The notes beneath the pieces were generated by a model. The model was not told the DNA's origin and searched no databases. It was given only the letters and a program-made list of their open reading frames with translations. The position numbers and the translations under genes were made by a program. Below are positions 1-11,361 of a stretch of DNA of 64,000 nucleotides, in pieces (within the stretch, counting starts at the first letter, position 1; every line of letters starts with the position of its first letter). Source of the DNA: Rhizaria sp. SCN 62-66 (Eukaryota > Rhizaria, unplaced); contig MEDY01000005.1 in the NCBI GenBank assembly GCA_001724265.1, positions 62,001 through 126,000 on the forward strand. The letters are read 5' to 3'.

Positions 1-1576
1 CGTCGCGGAAGTCGCCGCTGGCGCCGAAGCTGCTGCCGGACGAGTAGAGCTCGACTGCCGACTCGTCGCGGGCCATGCCATAGCCGCCCGCGGCAACCGT
101 GGCCACAGCGGCCGCGCTGGGCGTCGCGACGTGCGAGCCCGAGCCCTCGGCGTGGTGGGTGTAGGTCCCCACGGTGGAGCCCGTGGCAACGGGGCCGGTT
201 CTACCGTGGCCCCCGTCGGTGTCGGTGTCCGTATCGTAGTTGTTGTTGTCGTCGTACAGCCCAGCGCTCTTGTCGTCGGCATTGCCGCCGTTGGCGACGC
301 GCTGCATGTCGGCCTCGCGCTCGACCTTGAGCGCCTCCTGGCGCTGCAGGGGCGACATCTCGCGGTCAAGCAGGATGCCGCCGTTGGGCTGCGCGTGGCC
401 GCCGATCTTCTCCTGCCAGTAGGTCGCGAAGTAGGTGAACATGCCGACGATCTTGGTCGTCGTGTACAGCGAGCGGCGGCGCAGGTAGCGCGACACGGAC
501 ATGTTGATAAAGTAGAGCAGGATGTAGTGTGCAAACAGCGCGCAGGCTGCGAAGAAGCACACCGCGTAGAAGGTCACACCGCGCTTGCCGTTGTAGACAA
601 TGAACATGAGAGCCACGCCCAGTCCGTGCTCGATGGCGAGCTTGACCTCGATGCCCACGTAGCCCTTCCACCAGTCGAGCACATTGTGCGACGGCGCCCA
701 GGGGAAAGAAAAGAACACTGCATGCAGCGCGACAATGTGCGCGTAGAGAGCCTCGACCTTAGTGAACTGGAGCGGCGTGTCACGGCATAGCACGCGCGAC
801 TGCTTCATGTTGCGCACAACCATGAGAATGCCGGCAAGGTATGACAGCGCGAGCCAGATGTAGATGTAGCCCTGCAGCGAGATCATGAGGAACGCAGCCA
901 GCGTCACGCGCATCGCAGTCGTCAGCAGACCCTTGAACAGCAGGTATGCGTAGGTGCTCTTGCCCACGCGCACGTACTGGTAGTACTGCAGGTAGTTCCA
1001 GGCGCCGGTGAAGGCGGTGAGCACCATGACGACGATCTGCATGGTGGTCATCGTCTCGTCCCGCAGGTACACGTACACCTGGATCAGCAGCGACGGCACG
1101 TCGGGCTGAAAAGTAGAGAAGAGACTGTGGGCGCGGAAGAAAGGGTGCGGCCAGTGGCGACCGCGCATCGCGCGCCAGTCCTGCACGTAGTAGTAGAAGT
1201 CGGCGACTTCGCGCAGCTGCAGCAGGTCGAGGAAGAAGGTGCCGATGGCGCCAGTGCTCGCCCACCGCACGAGGATCTGCGTCAGCGTCTTGGCGGCGTA
1301 GAAGGCGATGAGGGTAAACGCAGCGGCCTTACGCTTGTCGTTGTAGTACTCAACGACGAGGACCGCGGTGAGGATCGTGGTGATGATGTAGATCACGAGG
1401 AGAAACATCGCCACGATGAGCTGTGCGTTGTGGTTGCTGCCCGCCTGGCCGGCCTCGTCATCGACGAAGCCGCCCGCGCCGACAGAGGGATCCTTCTTGC
1501 GGTACGATGACATGTGCGAGAGATCGCTGGGGCGCGTGCCCATGGCGTCGCCGCTTAAAGACGACACGCTGCTCAT
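1..1576 (-). CDS. XK-related-like multi-pass membrane protein (3' end outside window)
   Basis: The open frame starts at ATG 1576 and runs without a stop to base 1, so about 525 residues are visible and the C-terminus is missing. About eight hydrophobic segments lie between residue 45 and about 390. The tail after them is polar, rich in Gly, Thr, Asp and Asn. The spacing of segments recalls the XK/CED-8 family of phospholipid scramblases: LLQLREVADFYYYVQDW early on, then PSLLIQVYVY followed at once by two membrane spans. This is a pattern judgement; overall identity looks low. If correct, the protein would sit in the plasma membrane and move phospholipids between leaflets. It is divergent to the RAMP4 gene with about 700 bases between starts. 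A different polytopic family remains possible. Confidence 0.5.
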   Translation of the reverse strand, partial: MSSVSSLSGDAMGTRPSDLSHMSSYRKKDPSVGAGGFVDDEAGQAGSNHNAQLIVAMFLLVIYIITTILTAVLVVEYYNDKRKAAAFTLIAFYAAKTLTQILVRWASTGAIGTFFLDLLQLREVADFYYYVQDWRAMRGRHWPHPFFRAHSLFSTFQPDVPSLLIQVYVYLRDETMTTMQIVVMVLTAFTGAWNYLQYYQYVRVGKSTYAYLLFKGLLTTAMRVTLAAFLMISLQGYIYIWLALSYLAGILMVVRNMKQSRVLCRDTPLQFTKVEALYAHIVALHAVFFSFPWAPSHNVLDWWKGYVGIEVKLAIEHGLGVALMFIVYNGKRGVTFYAVCFFAACALFAHYILLYFINMSVSRYLRRRSLYTTTKIVGMFTYFATYWQEKIGGHAQPNGGILLDREMSPLQRQEALKVEREADMQRVANGGNADDKSAGLYDDNNNYDTDTDTDGGHGRTGPVATGSTVGTYTHHAEGSGSHVATPSAAAVATVAAGGYGMARDESAVELYSSGSSFGASGDFRD

Positions 1577-2272
1577 GGTGTGATGACGGATATCAAGCGT
1601 ACAAACAGTAACTGAAACGTGTGAGCCGCTTGTCGTCAAGGATGAGTGACAACAAGGGAGAGCGCGCGACGAATGCGGCTGTGGATGCGCGTAAGTGTAC
1701 GAGGTCGCTATACAGTCGCTGTTCGTGCTCTTGTGTTCCTGTTCAAGGTAGGTGTGACTGAAGGAGCGGTTTGGTAGACGCGGACGGAACGAGAAGGAGG
1801 AAGGAAAAGCGCGGATTTAGCGAGGTCAAGTATCGATTATCGGGGAGCAGTTGTAACATAGAGGTATCACCGCGTGGGTATGCAACAAACACGCAGATGT
1901 GTGCATATCTGTCTAGGTTATAGAGTGTGCAGCTTGGAAGTAAAGGGGGGAGCCCAGCCGAAGCAGAGGGAGAGCATTTGAGTGGCCATCGAGCAGTCCG
2001 GTGGGAGCAATAGACGACTTGCGGTGGTGATTTAAAAGGACTTCCAACTAGAACATAGTGCGAGTAAAATAATATGTGGAGTATATGCCTATCCAACGCT
2101 TGTATGAGTCTTTTCTAAGGGCAGAAAGTCGGACGATAGCATTTGGAGGCCTCCTGCCTGCGGGTTCGCAAAAACACGAAAGTAATTTCGGCCGCGACTG
2201 GCAGTGACTCAGCTTCGGTGGATCTTTCTCAGCCCCGTTGCCTACCTTGTAAAGGTTAGATCCAGATCAATA
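1577..2272. other. Divergent intergenic region
   Basis: This lies between the starts of the XK-like gene (-) and RAMP4 (+) and must hold both promoters. The open frames inside it have no coding-like composition. No TATA box or other element stands out. Confidence 0.6.
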
Positions 2273-2914
2273 ATGGTACGTCACATTTTCCTGCCTTGAA
2301 ATTTACGCTTCTATTTTCAGACAACTTGTCACGACGCGGTTTCGACCTGTAACCGGGTCCGCGTTTCTGTCTTAGTTCGCAATGGCTCCTCCTTCCTCCC
2401 GCGCCGCATATCTGTCTCGCTGCCGCCTCGCCCTCCCTCACTTGACCCCATTTTCGTGCTCCCATTGTGTCCATCACAGACTGCTAAGGGCTCCATCAAG
2501 CTTCGCAACCAGAAGTTCGCCAACGATGCCATCAAGCACAAGGTACGCTCGCTCGTCTTCGCCCTCATCCTCCTCTTCAAGCAGCCCACTTTCCCAGCTC
2601 GATCCTGTTCTGATATCCCCGCATTATGTTCTGCAGCTACTTTGTTCGTGCATTAAACGCGCTTAAAATGCTATTCGTAGTACTGTTGCTTCAACAACGC
2701 GTGCATGTACTTCCTTTTTTGTCCGTTTCTTTTCTCACATTCTGCTCCTGCTCGTGCTCTTGCTTTGCGTCGACTCCAGGCCGTTGCGCGCCCCGACCGC
2801 GAGTCTTCCTCCGTCGTTGGCCCCATCATGATTGGCTTCCTGCTCTTCATTGTCGTCGGCTCCGCCCTGTTCGAGATCCTCCGTACCGCTACCCGTGGCA
2901 CCTTCTCCGACTAA
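2273..2914 (+). CDS. SERP1: Stress-associated ER protein RAMP4/SERP1, 3 exons
   Basis: Exons are 2273-2275, 2480-2542 and 2780-2914, giving 66 residues, the same length as animal SERP1. Exon 1 is only the ATG, followed directly by donor GTACGT. Exon 2 encodes a basic segment beginning TAKGSIKLRNQKFAN. Exon 3 encodes RESSSVVGPIMIGFLLF and a single hydrophobic span ending TRGTFSD. The basic cytosolic part plus a C-terminal anchor with VGP before the span is the RAMP4 signature. These tail-anchored proteins associate with the Sec61 translocon and stabilise membrane proteins in the ER under stress. An ATG at 2382 is out of frame with exon 2, so 2273 is preferred. Introns are 204 and 237 bases. 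Confidence 0.9.
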
Positions 2915-3629
2915 GCACTCCAACCGAACTCAACCGAACTCATCACGAACAATAGCGTCGCAGCGGTCTCGATAACCGCGGCGTGAGTTTGCGAGGGAGA
3001 GAGAAGTGATTGTAGTGATTATGTCGGCGATGTATGCGGTGTGCACGTGTGTCGCAACCACTGTGATTGTGTGCTGGTAAAAGCTGTTACTGTATCTGTG
3101 TGACTTAACGGGTGTTCTTGTGGTAACGGTTAATCTGTGGACGAAAGCTTGCTGTACAGAGCACGACTGTACTGTGAACAGCAGTTTTATTGTGTGTCGA
3201 CAGTATGTATCATCATCTCCACAACTCTTAACAGCTACACTTAACAATTCCGCGGACCAAGCCGCTAACAGCGTGAAGCCACATGCTCATATGCCCTGTG
3301 CTTTATTAATACGTTTAAAAAGCGTTACAAAAGAAAGATATATTGAACACAATAACTAAAGAATTACTGTTTGATAACGAAGAAACAATAGATAACTAGA
3401 CTTTTAAGACTTAGTCCCTAATATCGCATAGCCCACTCAAGATCACATCTAGTAATAGTTTTGCTTTGTATTCGGATTGTTACTGTTGTAATTCATGTCA
3501 CACGCATGGCACTGTTTCGTCAACATTCCATACTGGCCTGAACGGGAACTGACTAACATTGGAAGAACAACTCCGGAAAAATGTTCATTGACTGACATGT
3601 ACGGAGCTCAAACGTGAATATCTCTTAGT
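2915..3629. other. Convergent intergenic region
   Basis: This is 3'-flanking sequence of RAMP4 and of the gene ending at 3630. It opens with a short direct repeat of CTCAACCGAA just after the RAMP4 stop (about 2918-2940). No gene or RNA was seen. Confidence 0.6.
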
Positions 3630-5911
3630 TCATGCCTCGCTAGCCGCCGCAGTCGTCGTCGCTGCCGCAGCGGCAGTAGCGGCGGCCACCGAAGCCGCAA
3701 AAGCCGCCGACTCCGCGTCCTTGGCGCGCATCAGCTCCATTTCTTTTTCAAGTTGCTCGTCCAGCTCGGCCGCCATGCGCGCCTCGGCCTCCTCCTCGGT
3801 CTCGCCCGCCTCGGCCGCAGCGCCGCCACTGTGCGCAGCGCTGCCGGCAGCCCCAGTATCCGTGGCGGCACCCGTGGCGCCCACGGTCACGCCGTCCTCC
3901 TTGCCGAGGTCGTCTAAGCGGAAGCGGCCCTTGGACGCGTCGATGAGGCCCAGCACGGTCATCGCCACCGACAGAGACTGTTGGCTGGACATGAAGCGGC
4001 TCGCGCCAGCAGTATCCGGCACGCTCGCAGTTGCAGACGCCGACGCAGACGCAGGAGAGGCTGAGACAGCGTCAGACGACGCCGCCCTCGCGTTGCCGCT
4101 GGCGCTGTTGCTGCTGTTAGCGGGTTGGAACGAGGGGAGACGCGACTGCCAGTGGTCCGCCAGGCGGCCGGCCTCGGCGGCGGGTGACAGCCGCTGCTGC
4201 CCCTGCTGTCCTTGCTCAGCCTCGCCCTCAGTCTCACCTGCGCTCGCATTGCCGTGGTTACTGTCGGCGTCCGCGCTCGCATTGTTCGCGGCGCTCGTAC
4301 TGTTGACGCTGCGGTCGGTGTTGGTGATGTTGTTGTCAAGAATGCGCCGCATGACGCCCTCACGGCGCCGCAGCTCTGCCTCGAGTCCGTAGCCCTGCCG
4401 CGGGGCAGTGAAACCGAAGACGTAGTCGTCATCGACGTACCTCTCTGGCAGCGCGAAGACTGCCGAGTCGGCGCCGCCGGTCGAGGCGTCGGGCGCCAGC
4501 GGCGGGGAGCGCGCCGGCGAGGCCGGGGACGCTGGCGAGCGCGGGCTCGGCGAGTCCACTTTGTACTCGTTGCCGCTCGCGTCCACGCCCGTCACGCCTG
4601 CGACGGCGCAGGTTACAGCCAAACGTCAATTCAATAGATATATCACAATATTTCTGTTAGCAAAACATACCTAACTTAAAGATATGGATATATAATTGCA
4701 TCATTCAAACTAACGCTTCATTTTACAAAATAATCGCTCGATTGTCAAGATATTATCGTTCATGTAGAGTGTTTAGCGCGTCATCACGATAACAAGATAA
4801 GAGACGTACCGGGCAGCAGCGTAAGTGTGGGTGTGATAAAAGAGTCCGTGACCAGCGACGACGCCTGCGGAAACGACAGCGGTGCCGCGTTGATCAGCTC
4901 CTCCAGCGGGCGGCTTAACTTGACGTTGAAGAACCCATCCTTGCTGTTCGCATCGCCACCGCCGCCGCTGCTCTGGTTGTACAGCACGTTGCGGCTCTGC
5001 TTCAGCTTCGCGCCGGCGCCGAAGTTGCCCTCGGCGCCGACTCCGGCCCCAGCGGCGCCGTCGTCGTCGGCGTCGGAGGCCGCGACGGAGCCCGGCGCCG
5101 TGGCCGTGGCGTCCGCGACGGCCCGCGCGGCCGCCGCCGCCTGCGCCCGGAGCGCAAGCCGGACCAGCCCCGCCGTGGCAGGCTCAGCGCGGGCCGCGCG
5201 CGCCTCGGAGGACGGCAGAAACTGCGCCGGGTCGCGGTACGAGGCAAACAGGGCCGCCTCGCCGCCGCTCTCGCTGCCGCTCGCGACGCTGTCACTGCCC
5301 TTGCTGGAGCCAGCGGTCGCAGTCGCAACAACCGCAGAGCCGGAGAGCTTAGAGCGGGGACCGGCAGCGCTGATGGCGTTCGCGTTGTTGGCGCTCGCGC
5401 CCGTGCTGTGGCTGGAGCTGTTGTTGTTGAGGGCAGCGAGTGCAGCCTGAACGACGGCCTCCTCGTCCGCGGACAGTGCAGAAGCCTCGGCGGCGGCGCG
5501 GACGCGGGCGCGCACGCGGGCGCGGGCCAACGCGCGGGACACCGACGCGGGCAGCGGCGCGGGCGGCGCAGGCCTCACAGCTGCAGCACCAGAGCCAGAG
5601 CTGGAACTCGAGCTGGAGCTTGAGTTCGACGAAGACGAGGCTGCCTTTGTGGAGCGCTGGGCGATTTGGGCGGGCGTAAACTGGATCAGGGCACCGTGCT
5701 TAGCGGCAAGAGCCCAATGGATGCGACAGACGTCCGGAGTGAAAAAGTCGGCGTCAACGAGGCGGGTGACGCGGGGGAACTTATTGGCCAGAACGGCCCG
5801 CTGGAGAGCGGGAGCGATGGTGGCGAAATTGAAGATATGACGGTGGCATAGGAGTTGATAATAACGTTCGATATCAGGCCACGACCCGGGGTAGTGGGAA
5901 CCGAAAGACAT
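3630..5911 (-). CDS. Unknown Ala/Ser-rich protein, 2 exons
   Basis: Exon 1 is 5911-4810 and exon 2 is 4597-3630 (stop TGA), joined in phase 1 across a 212-base intron with donor GTACGT and acceptor CGTCGCAG. The product is 689 residues. The first 90 residues (MSFGSHYPGSWPDIERYYQLL onward) are compact and carry aromatic and aliphatic residues like a folded domain. After that come Ala/Ser-rich spacers, a short ordered patch around residues 320-375 (FFNVKLSRPLEELI, then a hydrophobic SFITPTLTLLPG), a patch around ALPERYVDDDYVFGF, and an acidic Ala-rich C-terminus that looks helical. I do not recognise the family. The frame extends 10 codons upstream but only to a TTG, so ATG 5911 is taken as the start. 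Confidence 0.75.
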
Positions 5912-6419
5912 AATGCTCCTGACGATCACTATCTTTCGCAACAGACGAAAGAAGTGACCCCCTCATTTGAACTCTTGAACCAAAAACGGCTCTCGGTTTC
6001 GATGCGACTGTGAGCAGACTTTGCAGGAGCAACTTTTAGGACAAGATATGTGCACTAAAAGGTTACAACGAGGTAATAATATTGGCGCATTGAAGTTCTA
6101 TAGCTCTATTTCTACATTTATATTGTGTATTTTCTCCTGAACAACCACATTAACGTTTTCAAACTCAAGGGAAAACTCGAAGACTGTAAGTTATAAGACT
6201 CCTGCATATTGCTTATAAACATATCGAAAGCAACCAGACATAAACAAAACAGCATACTGTAATTAAACGAATAAAACTCGCACAACAATTAAAAAAAATA
6301 CTAACAAATAACAAACCTCGCAGTCCCAACGTTCACTGCTACTGCAACGAATCAACACGACATCGCAGCGATGTTGCTGCAACAGCGACACGAACACTCA
6401 GCTTACACCGTGTGCGTGC
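5912..6419. other. Intergenic region, tandem minus-strand genes
   Basis: AT-rich sequence between the HDAC stop and the start of the next minus-strand gene. It would contain the HDAC 3' UTR and the downstream gene's promoter. No further feature was seen. Confidence 0.6.
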
Positions 6420-8156
6420 TTACCGGGGCGCATTCGCGGGGTCGCTAAACTTGACCCTGTTCTCAGCGTCGGTGTCAGCGTCGCCGTCGTAGAACTCGCG
6501 GCGGTCCTCGACGTCACGGTCGCGCGCCATGCGCGACACGCGCACGTCGGCGTCGGCGTTGTCGCGCGCGGCAGCGTCGGCCTCCTCCTGGTCGTGGTGC
6601 ACGCCCTGGTTGACGATGGCCGTGTTGTACGCGATGCTGGGCACGGGGTCGATGTGCGACAGGATGTCGAGCACGTGCATCGTCGTCTCCTCCAGCTCGC
6701 GCCGCGAGTTGTGGTTGTCCATGTTGCTGGGCGTAATGTGCAGCTGGTACTCGGGGCCGTAGTATTCGTAGTACTGGTTGAACGGGATCTCGTCGGGCAG
6801 CCGCGCGCCCAGCGCCACGGCCGTCTCGTACGCCCAGCAGCGCGCCACGTTCTTGATCGTGTAGCCGCCGCCGCCGAGCAGCAGCAGCGGCACACCGAAC
6901 GACGTCATGAACTCAACGCACTGACCGTGGCCCTTGAGCGAGAGGTTGAAGCAGCCGAGGCGGTCGCCGGCAAGCGAGTCGGCGCCGCACTGGAGCACCA
7001 CGGCGCCTGGGCGGTACACCGCCATGACCTTGGTGAGGACCTGCTTGAACACCTCGACGAAAGACACGTCGTCGATGCCGTCCTTGAGCGGGAAGTTGAT
7101 CGAGTGGTGCTTGCCAGCGCCGGCGCCGATGTCCGAGATGGCGCCAGTGCCGGGGAAAAAGTCGCCGTACTTGTGGAAGGAGACGGACATAACGCGGTCC
7201 GTGGTGTAGAAGGCCTCCTCGACGCCGTCGCCGTGGTGGATGTCGATGTCGATGTACAGCACGCGCGCGTGGTACTTGAGCAGCTCCAGAATGCCCAGCA
7301 CAATGTCGTTGACGTAGCAGAAGCCGGACGCCTTGCCCTTCTTGGCGTGGTGGAGCCCGCCGGCCCAGTTGATGGCGACATCGCTGAGCCCGCGGTTGAG
7401 GCGGTGCGCGCCGCCGACGCTGCCGCCCGCCGAGATCTGGCAGTACTGATACAGCCCGTCAAAGACCGGGCAGTCGACGTCGAGGCTGTAGCGCGGGAGC
7501 TCCTTGAGGAACTGCATCTGGTTGTCCGGAGTCACGCGGCGCAGGAAGTCGATGTAGTCATCGGTGTGGAACGCAGTCATCTGCTGCACCGTCGCGCGCG
7601 CGGGGTGCAGCACCTCAAGGTGGCGGTACAGGCCGTAGTTCTCCACCAGCGCGTGGCACAGCGACAGGCGCGCGGGCTTCATCGGGTGGCCCTGTGAGGG
7701 GGTACGCAGAAAAACAAACGGAGAATAGTCAAGTATAGGGATGAGATGAGTGAGATCATATTATCTCATGCGAAAGTAAAACTTGGCATCATGGAAGATA
7801 AAAGAAGGGGCTTGGAGATTAAGAAGGGAAATCGCGCAGTGAAAATCTGCGAATAAGCTTTGATCTTCTGGGACATACCTGGCCATAGTGGTGGGTGCCC
7901 ACTTCCTCTGCGGTGGGATGGCGTAAACGAGGGGGAAGTGATCAAAGAGAACGGAGTCAAGGCGAACAGAGATTGGGGGGGAAAAGTGCTGGAAGTGAGT
8001 AAATAGCAATGAAGAAAGAGACTAAGACGAATTGGAATGTGTTAAAAGCACAGCAAGAAAAAAGAGTTCTTGAAGTGGTGACGGGATAGTCATTGTTTTG
8101 CTTTGCTTGAGTCACGAACCATCATAGAAATATGAGACACGGCGAGTAGACGCCAT
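6420..8156 (-). CDS. Class I histone deacetylase (RPD3/HDAC3 type), 3 exons
   Basis: Exons are 8156-8120 (37 bases), 7907-7879 (29 bases) and 7691-6420, giving 445 residues. The two small exons restore the family N-terminus (VSYFYDEEVGTHHYGQGHP), which a single-frame reading misses. The zinc-dependent deacetylase fold is complete: GGLHHAKK (His 136/137), DIDIHHGDGV (Asp172, His174), CGADSLAGDRLG (Asp260) and GGGGYT (Tyr299). The enzyme removes acetyl groups from histone lysines in repressor complexes. HDAC3-like traits are the acidic C-terminus containing EFYDGD and the NHNSRRELEE stretch. Stop TAA overlaps a GTAAGC that could act as a donor, but no plausible extra exon follows. This is the best conserved protein in the window. 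Confidence 0.95.
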
Positions 8157-10019
8157 TGTAATAGCAGATTAGAGTTGTTGTTGCAACTTAAGGCTGCGAG
8201 GGTTGCGGTGGGCGATAGCTAGTGATGACGACGAAGATGCAGCGAGCTCGGCTTGGGGTGCGAGCTGAGCTACTCTGATGCGACTGCTTCCGCGCAGAAG
8301 GAGACAGAAACTAGCAAGAGACTAGCTTGTGACAACACGTGTGCGTGATGCAGGCACACAGCTGAGGCAGCAGGCGTGGTGTGACCTGTCTGGACCTTAG
8401 TGAGGTGAAGAGACGCAAAAAGCGAAGGCCGAGTGGCGCGGGGGTGCTTAGTGCGAAGAGCTAAAGCAAAGAAGGAGCGTGGTATCGATTGTGACAAGTA
8501 AGCGCATGTTGGATGTGTGAAAAGGGAAGAATCGGGAGCACAGGAGAAGAGCAGACCTGATCGCTTAGTGCGACAGGAAACAGCGGGAAGGAATGACTTC
8601 ACAGTCATGATGCCAACTTCGGGCAATGACTGTAGAGATATCAAATCGCCATTGACGGATGCACCATTTAAAGACCAAGCATAATTCCAAAAATTCCTCC
8701 GTGTCAATGACATAAAATCTCGATCCTTAATCATGGCAAAGCACCTAAATGTTTGCCGTTCGAGGCGGCAAGCAGGAGCTCTCCGACGATCGAACGCCAT
8801 TGCTGCCACCGAGCTGCCCCAATTTTGTGGCCATTTTTTCGCACTCAGCTGCATGTCAGTGCCGTGCTTGACCATAGAAACATAGCCAGCCGCATACTGT
8901 TGAAAATCGGTTCATGAACTTGGTAAATATGGATGTCTGCGTGTATCGCATGCATAGATGTTTGTGATTAACCTGGATTTATATCAAAATGAATGCGTCT
9001 ATGGCGACATATCTTCGATAAATTTTGAGTCTATCTTGTCACTGTCATCCTCACTAAGGATATCAACACATAAACAGCATGAGAACGTTAGGCAAATGAC
9101 TGCACGGACTAAATTGACGTTGATTCTGTAGTATAGGTTCATTCGTTTCTGTATAGGAGTTAATTAAGCGTGCCATCTAGGCTCCTTGAGTCATAATATT
9201 TTTGTGGTGAAGGCGTGATTAGCGTGACAAACCAAGCAATACATCATGAAAGACGAGTGAAAAACATTTGCACACCCGCATTATACAATGTACAATCAGC
9301 ATTGTAGCGGGAAACAATTCGGGATCACGTGAAGAGTGCTGGGAGCGCATAGTTTAGAGTATATGATGGGTCGAAAGACCGACGAGCTGACGTCACAACA
9401 TTTCCGCCCCGCCTACAGAGCACTTGATCTTAACTGATTAATGCATACTTATAATAAAATGCACAATAAGACATGCAGTAGTAGCATGCCAAATCCCATA
9501 CCGAATGGCGCTTTATTCACGGAGTTATGCCTACTTGAAGTGAGTGGTCGAAGCCCACGGTCAAGGTGTGTCTGGCGGCCAAGCGTCTTAAGGTCGGCTC
9601 GGAGCGGCGCATTTGCGTTTGCTTGTTCTGTCCCTGTGGTCCGGGCATAGCGCATGACCTAGCGTGATTGGCCGTGTTTAGTGCGTTTGTCTCTATATCT
9701 GTTTTGAGGATGTCATCAGTGGGCTCTTTTATCTTCATCTCGCACCTGCTACACCTCCCCGATTCGAGAGCAACAAACACGCTCTCTCACTTACCTCCGG
9801 ACCTGATATACTCGTCCTCCGGACCAGTACTGGCACTCTGGCTCTTGCAGGCGGGTTGCCCGCCGTTTGCAGCATCTCTTTATTGCTGCTACTCCCCTAT
9901 CGGTGGTCATATCTTTCTGCAGTCGCTCACCGCTCGCCCCCTTCTCGTCTCTTCTTTCTCTCGTGCTGTGTGCTCTCGGCTCCGTCGCTCTCGCCACCAT
10001 CAACAGATCTCACTGTAAG
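8157..10019. other. Long divergent intergenic region
   Basis: About 1.86 kb between the HDAC start and the Rab start. Composition is AT-rich to neutral. A minus-strand open frame at 8875-8270 (201 codons) lacks the GC-rich third positions of neighbouring genes and has no recognisable motif, so it is not called. A perfect TGACGTCA palindrome lies at 9388-9395. Pyrimidine-rich sequence at 9900-10018 is probably the Rab 5' leader. Confidence 0.55.
9388..9395. promoter_or_regulatory. CRE-like palindrome TGACGTCA
   Basis: This is a perfect 8-base palindrome matching the bZIP (CREB/ATF) consensus, about 630 bases upstream of the Rab gene. Function is inferred only from the motif, and one site in this much sequence could be chance. 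Confidence 0.2.
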
Positions 10020-11361
10020 ATGCAGGGTGGCAACAACGCCTTTGATCGCATCTTTAAGGTATGTTGCAGCGTTTCTTAATTCTCCTCATTCTTGCCCTTA
10101 TCGGCATGTCTTAGCAACCTTGCAAACGCATGCTAATTCAATCCATCTATCTCTCAATGTACTTTGTCGTCGCTCTCTCTTGCTTAGATCACCCTCTCGG
10201 GTGACTCTGGTGTCGGCAAGTCTAACGTCATCTCCCGTTTTACGAACAACCGCTACTGCGCGGACCACGCCTCCACTGTCGGCGTCGAGTTCTCCGCCCG
10301 CGTCGTCCCCGTCGCGCAGGTACGTCCCGAGATGTAGCAACAATATGGGCGCTAAATCCAGGATTGAGTTGGCCATGGGATGATTATAGCGCGTTATATC
10401 CGTAGTCTACTTTGAATATCCAAACTTATTCGTTCGATCACGATATGCGCTCCTTTCAACTTCTCTCACACGTGTAATTGCCACCCTTCACTACCTTGCC
10501 TCACTTCGCTCTATTTAGGGTGCTGCCAAGATCAAGGCGCAGCTGTGGGACACGTGCGGCCAGGAGCGCTTCAAGGCCGTGACGAACGTCTACTACCGCG
10601 GCGCGATGGGCGCGTTGCTTGTGTACGACATCATGTCGTACGACTCCTTCGCGGCCGTGCCGCGCTGGCTGCGCGAGATCCGCGACCACGCCAAACGCGA
10701 CATCGTCATCATGCTGCTCGGCAACAAGGCCGACTGCGACGACGAGGCCGCCGCGGCCGCTGAAAAGGCCTCCGCCGCCGCCATCGCCGCCGCCAAGGCC
10801 GAGGGCGCTGGTACGTCAAATCACTCGATACGAGTGCATCGAACAAAAGTGTTTTATTTTGATGAAAAATGTTCAAACGAAAGTGACTCCTCTCATATTC
10901 TTGTTTTTGGGATGTACTCGCATTGTCTTGCTCTCTCCCATCTTTAACCCCTTCACTTCATGCTGCTTTTGTACTTGTTTTTCATCACAGACGAGGAGGC
11001 CGCCGCTGCCGCCGGCGCCGCCGCGTCGGCCGCGACGACGGCGAGCTTCGCGTCTGCGCGCCAGGTGCCGCGCGCGGACGCCGAGGCGCTGGCGAGCGAG
11101 TACGGACTGCTCTTTGCTGAAGTGAGCGCCAAGACGGGCGCGGGCGTCGACGCCGCGGTCAACGGGCTGATCGAGAAGATGTACTCGACGGTCGTGACGC
11201 TGGAGCGCGGACCCGACGCCGCTGCCGCCACGACGGCCAGCACCGCCGCTGCCGCCGCGGGGGGCGCGGGCGACAAGGCCGGCGCGGACAAGAAGGTCAT
11301 CGACGTCGCCGGGGGCGCGGCGGCCGAGACGGCCGAGGGGGAGAAGAAGTGCTGCAAGTAA
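10020..11361 (+). CDS. Rab11-like small GTPase with Ala-rich insertion, 4 exons
   Basis: Exons are 10020-10058, 10188-10319, 10519-10810 and 10991-11361, giving 277 residues (Rab11 is about 216). G1 is GDSGVGKS (residues 18-25), switch I STVGVEF (42-48), G3 WDTCGQE (67-73, Cys where Rabs usually have Ala, catalytic Gln72 kept), G4 NKAD (126-129), G5 SAK (200-202). The stretch [14 protein letters not shown] and the WLREIRDHA helix match Rab11. The C-terminus ends CCK, a CCX geranylgeranylation site. Between G4 and the helix before G5 is an Ala-rich insert of about 46 residues (131-176), interrupted by the third intron. Rab11 proteins act in recycling-endosome and trans-Golgi traffic. Confidence 0.92.

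Noticed and set aside
1743-2096. Minus-strand open frame of 117 codons
   Set aside because: AT-rich intergenic sequence with no family features, lying in the divergent promoter region of two supported genes.
6413-6424. GTAAGC overlapping the HDAC stop as a possible donor to a further exon
   Set aside because: It has A at +4, unlike all 23 supported donors. The protein already ends in a typical HDAC3-like tail, and no convincing following exon was seen.
6594-7697. Plus-strand open frame of 367 codons opposite HDAC
   Set aside because: The minus strand encodes an intact HDAC with all catalytic residues, so this is a shadow.
8270-8875. Minus-strand open frame of 201 codons in the HDAC-Rab intergenic region
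   Set aside because: Composition lacks the GC-rich third positions of the neighbouring genes, and no motif, homopolymer tract or splice context supports it. It is likely chance.
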